From contig CM049316.1 in assembly GCA_026874595.1 (NCBI GenBank), positions 3,610,339-3,674,338 of the forward strand: DNA of 64,000 bases, in the 5' to 3' direction. The notes beneath the pieces are model-generated. The model saw only the letters and a program-made list of their open reading frames with translations, was not told the origin of the DNA and ran no database searches. The stretch comes from Sipunculus nudus. Lineage: Eukaryota > Annelida > Sipuncula > Golfingiida > Sipunculidae. Position numbers and translations under genes: made by a program. Of this stretch, positions 44,001-56,000 are shown piece after piece (positions within the stretch are counted from its first letter, which is position 1; every line of letters begins with the position of its first letter).

Positions 44001-47000
44001 AAATATAAATTCCTGAGGGAACTGGAAAATATTGTGCCCCATTACCATAACACCAGCAGCATAATCTGCAATTATTGGTAGTTTTCCCCGGGTCTTCAGA
44101 AAAGGAAGCTTTCTTCTCCATGACCACACAGCAAACCAGATAAACCAGATATTCTTGTAATTCATAAGTCTTTCAATTTGTTTATTGGTACAACCAATGT
44201 AATTAAGTAACTTTAACAGCAGTTAAAACATATATTGAAATTAAGTTATAACTATATACAGTTTGATAGTTTATACAAATTGATAAAAAAAGCAAAGCTT
44301 GACAATTTTGATAATATCAGATTAATAATTGTATCCACCAAAAAGTTTGTGGATACTTTGTTTTTGACCAGGTTCTATCGCGGCCGCCGTGTTCATTTCC
44401 GGAGAACTCCTCTGAGACTACTGGACAAATTTTTCCTAAACTTACACAAATTATCGGGTCACATGTTAACTGGTGCCTAACCAATTTGGTTGACCTCTGA
44501 CCTTTCCTCCCTGCCCAGCGTCCATTTGTGTGTCTGTTTCCATACATAAACCCACATCTTTCGGGAACCGTTTGACTGATCAGGAAAAAAATTTGTACAA
44601 ATGTAGCCCTTGGATAGCTTTATAACATACACAAAAAATGGTGGCGTCACCTGCAACCATGTTTGCACAATGTCCATCTGTTCATCTGCCTTGGGTTAAA
44701 ATCACTCATCTCTGCAGTGGTTTGACTAATTCACCTGAAATTAGGCATGCATATACATCCTGGATAGCTTTCTTAATTTTATGACAGATGGCGCCACCTA
44801 CATTCACTTCATGCTGCAGGCATTCAAGCTCATATCTCGGGAACCGTTTGAGCAACTGGGCCAAAATTTTGCATATGTATGGATCTCACATAGCTCTTTA
44901 TCATACACAAAACTGGTGGTGCCACCTGCAACCATTTTCGCACAGCGTCTGTCTGTTTGTCTGCTGTCGGCTAAAATCACTCCTATATTTGTAGTGGTTT
45001 GACTTATCTGTCTAAAATTTTGCATGTTTATACATCTTGGTTAGCTTTCTCGATTTTTTTGGCAGGTGGCCCCACCTTCATTCTAGTTTACGCTGCAGAC
45101 ATCCAAGCTCATATCTCGGGAACCATTTGACCGATTGGGCAAAAATTTTGCATGCATGTGTATAGATCTTGCATAGCTCTTTATCATACGCAAAATTGGT
45201 GGCGCCACCTGCAACCATTGTGCACAGCATCTGTTTGTCTGCTGTCGGCTAAAATCACTCATATCTCTGTAGTGGTTTGACTAATCTGCCTTAAAATTTG
45301 CATGTATATACATCCTGGACAGCTTTCTTGATTTTATGACAAGTGGCCCCACCTTCATTCTAGTTTATGCTGCAGACATCTAAGCTCATATATTGGAACC
45401 GTTTGACCAATTGAGCCAAAATTTTGCATGTGTTTAGATCTCACATAGCTGTTTATCATACACAAAAATGTAGCGTCACCTGCAATAATGTTTGCACAAT
45501 GTCCATCTGTTCATCTGCCTTGGGTAAAAATCACTCACATCTCTGCAGTGGTTTGACTAATTCACCTGAAATTAGGCATGCGTATACATCCTGGATAGCT
45601 TTCTTGATTTTATGACAGGTGGCGCCACCACTATTCTAGTTTATGCTACAGACATCCAAGCTCATATCTTGGGAACCGTTTGACCGATTTGGACAAAATT
45701 TTGCATGTGTGTAGATCTCACATAGCTCTTTATCATACACAACACTGGAGGGGCTGCCTGCAACCATTTTTGCACAGCATCAGTCTGTTTTACTAATCTG
45801 TCTAAAAATTTTGCGTGTTTATACATCTTGGCTTTCTCAATTTTTTTGGCAGGTGGCGCCATCTATATCAATGTTAACGCTGCAGACATTCAGGCTCTCA
45901 GGACTGGTTGGACATATCCCCCTGAAATTTTGCATGTGTATAGAACTCGCATATCTCTTAATCATACACAAAATTGGTGGCTCCACCTGCCACCATTTTT
46001 GCACAAGTCCTTCCGTTTGTCTGCTGTGGGATAAAATTACTCATATACATGTAGTGGTTTGATTTTTCTGCCTAAAATTTTGCATATGTATACAACTTTG
46101 ACAGCTTTCTGGATCTGTGGTAGATGGCACAACCTACATACACATTTTGGCTGCAGACATCCATGCTAATATGCAACACACCTCACTCTATTTCCCCTTG
46201 CCACTGAATCCATGCCTCACTTCACCCGTTCCACTCTGATTTTGGCAGATACACAGTCGCTTGTCGACTACCCGTATTCTAGTTTACAAAATGGTTGCAT
46301 GTATAAAATATTTCCTTCACATGTATCTAAATAAAATCTATATTTATATTACGAACACAATGTATCCTAACACACCTTGGCAGTAATTGCTCCCCACCCT
46401 GGAGTAAGTTCCTTCACTTGTGCACCTGAGTAGAGCAGATCATTAGTTTAAATCTACCCATGTTTTAAATTGAATCTAGTATTTAGCATCTACATCAACA
46501 ATAAATTTATACTTTTTTGGACTTTCAGAAATCCATAGAACTAAATCCAAAAGATGCCACAACAGTCTATTCTTTAGGATACTGGTAAGTGTTGGTGGAA
46601 GCAGACTGCAATTTTTTTCTTAACAGTGGTGCCAATCTTCAGATTGTTGTAGTTACAATATGTACTGCTGGAGTCATCTATAGATATAAGGTGAAATGTC
46701 ATTGCTGAGAAATGTGTTACTTGGCATCTGATTGGCTCATAGCAGCGTGATTAAACCAACAGAAAGGAGGAGTTTCAGATGCATTATTTGCTGAAATATA
46801 CAGAAATGGTGTGTCAAATAGGGAATTTAATTTAGGAAATTTAGATATTCTTTCTGTGAAAAATAATTTACAACAGTCATTTTGAATCTAACCATAATAA
46901 GCTTTATATGTATCACATCATATTTTTTGTGAATTATTTCAAAATTTATTGTTTCCTGAAATTATGTATTGTTACATTATTACTTCTTTTGGTCCATGTC

Positions 47001-50000
47001 TTGGTATTACCATTAAATTATAGGCAAATTAAATGCTCCATGACATTATAGTCATTCCTTTATTTTCTTTTATATATTTATTTTTCTGTATATCTTTAAA
47101 TTTAATTTGATCGCCTTATCCCTGACCAGGTGCTTCCTGTTTGCGGACATGCCGTGGTACCAGCGTAAAGTGGCAGCAGTTGTTTTTGCTACACCTCCAA
47201 CCTCGTCCTACGAAGAGGTGATTTAATCCACTTACACAGTCAAAAGCCTAAATATTACTCCTAACACAGGGATGGTTCAGCACCTGATCATAAATGTTTA
47301 CAGTTTAATGAGTTACTAATTAACAAATATTGTTTCAACACTCATAACTGGTTGATATTCAGCTGGCATGTGTTAAAGTAAGATTTATTCATTTAACAGG
47401 TTACTAAATTTTAATATGATTATATTTATGTATGCAACATATTTTGATTCTTAATTCTTAATTCATCATTGACTTTGAATAAAATTTCCTGATATTTTGT
47501 AACTGAAATATGACTGATTTGAATAGGAGTATTCATATACACATTATTTAATAGATAATGCAGCTGTTATATTTTTCAGGCTTTAGAGTACTTCCTAAAA
47601 GCAGAGAATGGTGAGTACATGCATTTTTAGCTCAGCTGACTATAAGTCATCTGAGCTATAGTCGTGGTCCATTGTCCGTCTGTCCGTCCGTCCGTCCGTC
47701 CGTCCGTCCGTCCGTCCGTCCGTCCGTCCGTCCGTAGATGTGGCACGTTTTGAAACCGTAAGACCTAGGAATCCAAAATTCGGCATAATGTTAGATGTCC
47801 CCAAGATCTCCTACCAAGCCGAAAACTGGGTGTTTGCAACTTCGTTCCTTTGAGAAATTAAGGAAAAACCTCAATTTTTTATTAAAAACCTATTTTCACA
47901 CTTCAGGACTGCCTAATATCAAAACCACTCATCTGTTTTACCTCATATTTACCATAAATATTCCTCTATATAGTTCCTATGTACATGCCAGAAATTATGT
48001 CTGTATTATTTAATTTAAAAAAGTTATGGGCCCAAACACAATGCATTTTGTAAAAAATCAGAAAAGATATTTGATCACTTAACACAAAAAATGTTAATGC
48101 TATGGACCTTTTTTCCAGTAATATAACTTAAATTAATCAAAATTAAATTGTATACCCAAAATTAGATGAAAATCTTTTAAATTTTTTAAAATATTAATAA
48201 AAATAAAAAATTGGTACCTTAAATTTTGCCCAACTTTGACCATGGCACGTTTTTTTCCTGTAAGTACTGTGGATTTAATTTTCACAGCATGTTTTTGTTA
48301 GCATTTCAACTGTTAACACAAAAAATTTGAAACCAGTTGATCAAAAACTGTAGATTTTAATCAAGTTTTCAAGCACCATGTAACATATTGTTTACATCAA
48401 GCTAGTGTTATGCAGTTTGCAAGAGCTCAGCTCCCCAGCTTCAGCTCTAAGTTCCTTAAATTCGGCATACAGTTAGATGTCTCCAAAATGCCCTACCATG
48501 CCAAGAATTTGGTCACTAGGACATTCGAGATATTAATGAAAAACTTCATTTTTCCATTAAAAACCCATTGTTACACTTCAAGACTGCCTAATATCAAAAC
48601 CACTGATCTGACTTTAATCATAAATAATATACATATTTTTCATTCTCTATGCACATGCCAGAATGATGTCAGTATTGTGTAATTGTTTTAAGTTATGGGC
48701 CCAAACATAATGCACTTTGTAAAAAATCAAGAAATATATTTACTCCCTTAACAAGAGCATTGCTGAAGCTAGAGATTTTTTTGTCAGGGATGTAACATTA
48801 TTTAATCAAGATTCAATTGAATACCCAAAATTAGTTCTGAATTTTTCAAATTTTATTTAGTATAAATATAAAATTAGTTACTTAAATTTTGCCCAACTGT
48901 GACCATGGCACGTTTGTTTCCCGTGAGCACTGTTGATATAATTTTCATATCATGCACACATAAGCATTTCAGCTTTTTAGTTTAGAAAGCTAAAAAGAAA
49001 TTGGCCAAAAATTGTAGCTTTTATTAATGTTTTTTATGAGACCCTGTCAGACTTTGGCTCTCTCCAGCCCCTCTTGAGTCACCTGTATGTTGACCTTGTT
49101 GACCTTTCATCAAATTATGCACGCTTGAGGCGAGGCATAAAGGAATCCAGGCAGCTTATGGCAAGCCTCAGTTGATCCAGGTGTCCAACCCAACTCATCT
49201 AGTAGTTTTAACCAAGAACATAACAAAAAACAATAAATTAATAAATTTTTATTGGTTTTTAATAACAAATTAAAGAAAAATAGAAAAGGAATTTGTTAGT
49301 TTATAATAACAGGAAATTAACTTGCAGTTACTGATGATATAAGAATCTTGTATCGATGGGTAGAATGTCACATATTCCAAATAACACCATGCAGTCACCT
49401 ATGGCATTTTTCAGTTCAATTTTAATGATAAAGAAGTAAATCATATTATTCATTACTAATCATTAGGGATCATATGAAGGAAATTAGACAAAGATGCAGT
49501 TGATAATATTAATCTAGATTCCTGCTGTGTCTAGTGTGTACAATGATGTGAAATTAGTCCAAAATGAATTTTTTACAGTTATTTTTTAATATAAATAAAA
49601 GCCATAAAACCAGGTACTTATGATCATTATTTAAATGTGTGAATTTTGTATATTCTGGATTCTCAACATCATTGTTTGGTGAAAACTGAATAAATTCCAG
49701 ACATGGTGCAAATACTTTGTAATTGTATTTAAATACGAATATGATTTTGTACTCCATTATAAAATTTCTTGCATAAAGAATGGGAATTCAGGTAAAAATG
49801 AAAATATATGAATACTCATGCAAATACTTTCAAAATGTATTCATGAATGCATTCATGAATATATTCTTTAATATTATTTTAATAATCATATCAGTTATAT
49901 TTCATTTTAAAAAATCATATGATTCTCTTATTATTTTTAATAAAAATTATATTTGGGACAATATTTGTATTTTTTTTAATAAATAGTTAAACTCTTATAT

Positions 50001-53000
50001 TATATGTTCTGCTTATAAGTTATATGGCCAAGTCAAAATCTGTGTGACAATAGTACTCCATTTGTTAATAAAATAAATGAAATCAATCCTCTTCCCTGTC
50101 TCCAAAGGTACTATCAAAATCATACATAAGCTAAACAACAACAACTCATAATACAGCTTATATTTATTACCACACAAAACCAGCATGTGCCTCATATCTA
50201 AATAATATTTTTTTATCATATATAACAGCTGAGCGTCGTGACCCATAGGTCCCTTGTTAACATGGTCAATCTAATAAAGACTAGATGTGGTTAGACAATG
50301 GTCCTCAGAGGGCCCTGCGTTTCTGCTTGTGCTGGACTAGGTTACATATGAATGAAAAATTAAGTTAAATTTGAAAAATATGACAAACAGAAACAGGTAT
50401 TTATCAATATGCATGAGGAAAAAAATCCTACTGGATCAAATGATATTAAACAAGATATGTCTGAAAAAAGTGTGCAATAGAAAATCACCAAATGTAGTCT
50501 GTTAGCCATATTTGATTTTGAGCAAGTCTGTAATTCAATAGGTCTGGAGCCCTCATAGGCACCAATGATCCCTGTGAAACTGGGAAAGCTGCAGCGAGTT
50601 GTTGTTATCGTGTGCAAAAGAAAATCAATGATCAGGCTGTGGTGGCCATATTGGAATTCCATAAGGTCTGTAATTCTATAGGTCTGGAGCCCTCATATGT
50701 ACCAACCATCTCTGTGAATTTGGGAAAGCTGCAGTATGTTGTTGTTGAGTTTTCGCGCACGAAAGAAAGTAAACAGTAAATAAACAGTAAATGTTACATT
50801 AGTTAGATAACTTGAACTGAGGTCTAAATAAAATGTAATGAATCTCTCTATCCATTGTCTCTAACCAGAACCTGTTAACTGTAGGCAAGAAACAAATTTT
50901 AAATAAAGTCAGTTTGATACAACACACCAACTCCTTTGAGAGGAGTTCCTGTTCCGGTCTGGTCGACTAGACGTACTTCACATCTGCTCTTCAATTTTTA
51001 GGATATATGTATCTAAATATTCCATTCGTGCAAGGTCAAGTTTCCAGGACTTTAACATCTGATGTAACAGTATCAGGAACAGTAGTCTGTTACAGGTAAG
51101 AGCATCCAGGAGGTCTGGATATATCGCTCTTTCTGTCAAAACTTAAATTTACAATTGACTGTTGAAGTCCTTAAGCTGTTCGGTGTTCAACAGGAACTCA
51201 TGAAAAAATTCATAAATTCATGAAATATATGATAAAGTGAAATACAAGAATTGCAAACTAACATTGAGCGAACATTGGCCTCCCCTTGAAGCAAAATAAA
51301 TAGCCATAGATTGAAGAATTTCCTTATCGAACTTTTCTTTGTTTTTTTTTACAAAATGGCTAACACTTTACGGGGTACAGGTGTGAACCACGATCTCATT
51401 GATGTAACCGGAAATAAAAGGGGTAACGGTTGAACCAGTGTTCATCAAGTGTAAAGATCTCCCAGGGTCCACAGAACATGAAGATTATGTAAGCACCAGG
51501 GAGTTATGTGCGGCGGCAGAACACGTAGCTGGTTACGCAACCATGGAAGGTGCGCAGCGCATTCGCGGTGTTTGGCGACTATATCCCAAATCAATCGAAG
51601 CACGCTCCCGGCTGCTTATAGAAGGCATTCAACTACGAGGCCGTTTGTTCTCGCTTCTTTCAAATAATCCTTTTATTGTCCGCCAGGAGGCGAACACCCA
51701 AGCAGGACCGCCGACCACGCGTGTCATCGTTGGGGGGATTCCCCTCTCCTACACCAGTAAGGAGATAAGCCAAACCTTAGAAAACTTAGGATGTGAACTG
51801 CGATCCAAGATATTCGACAAATGTGATAGAGATGACAACGGAAAGCTGACCAGATGGAAGACAGGCCGCAGGTTTGTGTATATAACCAGACCACAGTCCC
51901 CATTACCAAACAAAATACAAATGGGGCTTTTCCAGGCCAGTATTTACCATCGGGAACAGAAAGATGAAGAGAAACGCGCGAATGCGCTGTGCGGAAACTG
52001 TCTTCAGTTAGGCCACTTTAAACAAGAGTGTGAGAACCTAATGAAATGTAGAGTCTGCCAGCAAGACGGACATATAGCGGGTGATCCTGCATGTGAGATA
52101 GAAAAACTCACAGATGCCACTAAGCAGCTGGAAAGACCAGCAGATATGATGGCTGATAATCTGGACCAGCCTCAATCATCACATGATCCAAACTCAAAAC
52201 TTACCGACGTAGAAGTAAATTGCAAGAATGGTGAAATCTCTAATAGTGGTCGCAAGCCCAGAAAAGCTAGAAGACAGACAAAAGTCGACAGATCACGCTC
52301 CACCTCCCGGGCAGATAAAATGAAGGTGATAGAGATTGACAACTTCTTAAAGTCGATTAAACTGGGAGAGCAGAATAAAAGAAAAGCATCATCCCCCACA
52401 GGTGACCAGACACAGAAAAGGCAAGAGCTCCACAACTCTCCAGTATGACGAGGATGGCCATTACTTTGACTTCTCTGCGGATGTGACCGGACATGTCTCT
52501 GGATTAAATGATTTTCCAAAAACGTTCTCATACTGTCTGCCGGATTCTTACTGAATTTGGTTAGCCTGAATTGCCATGGTCTGAGAACCAAGTTAAGAAG
52601 AAGCACTATCTTAAATACGCTTAAATCGCAAAAAGTTGGAATAGCTTGCCTGCAAGAAACTTATATTGATCATGAACATATTGAATTTTTTGAAAAGCAA
52701 TGGAATGGTAAAGTTTTCCAAGTCGCAGGTGGCAAACACAAAAATGGTCTGGCGATATTAGTCAGTGAAGAAAGTTTCAAAATTAGAAAATTTAAAAGAA
52801 ATTACCGAAATCACAAGTGAAAGAGTACTGGGGATTTCATTTAGGTTAAATGACATGCTATACAAGGTTTTCAATGTGTATGCACCATGCGATTCAATCT
52901 AAAGGCTAATTTTTATCATAAATTGAAATTTATACTTGAAGGACAACAGATGAATACTGATTGTATAGCCTTACTTGGAGATTTTAACTCAGTTATGGAT

Positions 53001-56000
53001 AATGATTTGGACATTATTTCAGGTAATAGTCATAAGAAAAAAGAAGTTGAAAGTTTCTGTAAATTGGTAAATGATGTCCTTTTAAATGATACTTGGAGAA
53101 TATTTAATAATAAGGATAAAATGTACACTTGGTGTAGAACTAACCCTTATATAGCCAGGAGAATTGATTACATATTTGTAAATGAAACACTATTAGATAT
53201 GGTTAAATGTAGTAACATCACTTACATTCCTTGCACAGATCACAAGGCAGTTTCAGTTAAAATACAAGTAAATAAAGAACCCAGGGGTTCATCTTATTGG
53301 AAATTTAATAATTCATTGCTAGAGGATAAAAAATTTATTAATATGATAAATGATCTCCTTACAGATTTTTATACAAACGACAATGAGTTTAAAAATGATG
53401 CTCAATTACAGTGGGAGCTTTGCAAAGTTAAAATAAAAGAATTTACAGTAGAATATGGTAAACAGAAATCAGCAGAACGAAAATCAAAACTATTGGAATT
53501 GACAAATATGTTGTATACGATAGAAAAACAATTAGCAAATGACTCCTCAAATGAAGAGTTACAAATTAAAGCATCACATTTAAGGTCCGATATAGATGTT
53601 ATTGCCATACACGAAACAAGAAGTGCACAAACCAGAGCGAGAATTAAATGGAATGAACAAGGCGAAAAGAACACGAGTTATTTTTTAAATCTTGAGAAGG
53701 CAAGAGCAACTCAAAAATACATACCAAGTCTTATAGATGAATCAGGTAAAATAATAACGAGCCAGACAGATATATTAAAACAGTTACATAAACATTATAG
53801 TGATCTGTACAAAGACAAACTAGAGACGAATGCGCAGAACTTCAAAGATTTTATTGGAGATATTAATTACCCAAAACTAACGGAAGAACGGAAAATGAAA
53901 TGTGAAGGTTTGGTGAATAAGGAAGAAGTTGCTAGGGCTCTACAAAAAATGAAAAATGGATCAAGTCCGGGTCTGGACAGACTGACCACGGAATTTTACA
54001 AATTCTTTTGGCCAAAAATTAACACTTTGGTTGTTAACTCTTTTAATGCAGGGTTCCAACATGGAAAATTATCCGTCCCCCAAAGACGAGGGGTTATCAC
54101 CCTACTTCATAAAGGCAAAGGCTCACCAAAAAATATTTTGTCGAACTGGCGCCCTATAAGCATTACAAATACTGATTACAAGCTAATAGCAAAGGTTTTA
54201 GCTCTACGCCTTCAGCAAGTTATAAATCATATTGTAAGCCCAGATCAAGTTGGATTTATTAAAAATCACAATATCTCGACTATTATTCGTCAGATTGATG
54301 ATATCATCACATATACAGACAGATATCAGAAAGAGGGAGCCATCGTCGCACTCGACTTTAAGGGAGCTTTTGACTCCATCTCCAAAAATTATATTGCTAA
54401 GGCTTTTGACTTGTTCGGATTCGGCCCAGATTTCTTACGCTGGATAGACGTATTGTATGAGGCAAGCGAGAACTGTATTCAGTATAACGGTTGGCTCACA
54501 CAAATGTTCCCAGTTCAAAGGGGCGTAAGGCAAGGATGCCCCCTTTCGCCTCTAGTTTTTGTAGTCGCTCTAGAATTACTTTCTCTTAAAATAAAACAAA
54601 ATAAAAACATTGAAGGTATACAGCTACCAGATGAGAACTATGATATTAAATTCACGAAAATCGCGCTATATGCAGATGATATTACTCTTTTTATGAAAAA
54701 CGAAAATGATATTACAGAATGTTTTGATATCTTAATAAACTTTAGGAGAACTTCCGGTTTAACACTTAATCTGAACAAAACCGAAGGCTTGTGGATTGGC
54801 AGGAACAAAACAAGTATAAATACATATGGCAGCATTAGGTGGAATGTTTAACCTCACACAAGAATAAAAATTTTAGGCATTACATTTGATAGCCACATAG
54901 CAGCTTCCGAAATAGATGTAAATTGGAAATCACAGATTGAATTTATTCAACGTGAAATTAATAATTGGGAAAAGAGAAGTATATCAATTATGGGTAAAGC
55001 CGTGGTCGCCAAAACATTTCTTATTTCAAAGCTAATTTATATTATGCAGTCTCTAGCGCTTCCTGACCATGTATTACACGAAATAAATAAGATGATATTT
55101 AAGTTCCTGTGGAAAAGCACTAGTAACAGAAAAGGCTTAGAGAAAGTAAAACGAAAAGTACTAACAGCTGATTACAAAAACGGTGGGATAAAGATGATTC
55201 ATGTTAAAGAACTGCAACAAGCCTTTTTACTAAGATGGGTAAAAGAGCTGGAAACCGATAAAAAAGAAAGCTGGAAAAATATACCCATCTTTTATTTTAA
55301 TAAAATGGGTCGTAATCTCTCGGTTTTTACAAGCAATACCTCTGTGAAGGAGACCAAAGGTATAAATCTCATTACATCAGCATTTTATAAAACTGTCTTG
55401 ATGAACTGGTTACAGCTTAATAAGTTTTCAGATACAGACTTATTGACTAATAATGTGATATGGAATAATAAGATGATAGTATATAAAAACAATCCTCTTT
55501 TCTTTAAAGATTGGATCAAGGCTGGTATTATATTTATCCAGGATATGTTTATCCGGGACGTAATGATAACCTATGAACAGGCAGTGCAGTTAATAGGTAA
55601 TGGCCCAAGTAGAATCCTGGAATATAACGTGATGATGAATGCTATTCAAAGCTCAAAAAAACGCCTACAGATGGCGCCACTAAAGGTAATCTTTAGGAGC
55701 ACTCCGATCGCTGATTGGAACTTGAAAAAATTAAGATTGTCAATAACCTCCAATACTGTAGACCAGCCCCCGTCTAAGCGGTTCTGGGAAGGAAAATACT
55801 CCGGAACAGAACTCGCAAAGAGTTATTGGGAAACTGCATATCATTGTTCTGGGGAAATTAGACTCCGGGTACTACAGTGGAAGATATTGCATAATATTTT
55901 TCCGAAAAAAGTTATGTTACACAAAATGGGCATAGCTGATTCATTAAAATGTATGTTCTGTGACGAAGTTGAATATATCGAACATTTCTTTTACCGGTGT

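Larger units (their letters stand above)
47627..50258 (+). mobile_element. Candidate mollusc-type repeat element, palindrome + CTTGTT end
   Basis: Begins TTTTAGCTCAGCTGAC, with an AGCTCAG/CTGAGCT inverted repeat, then a CCGT tetranucleotide run. It ends GACCCATAGGTC followed by CCTTGTT at 50240-50258. Between are two ~680 bp tandem halves (to ~49.02 kb) and about 1.2 kb of AT-rich sequence that may include other insertions. Noncoding. Confidence 0.5.

Noticed and set aside
52172-52606. 144-codon minus-strand frame
   Set aside because: Antisense shadow of LINE ORF1/ORF2; the plus strand carries the recognisable zinc knuckles and endonuclease motifs.
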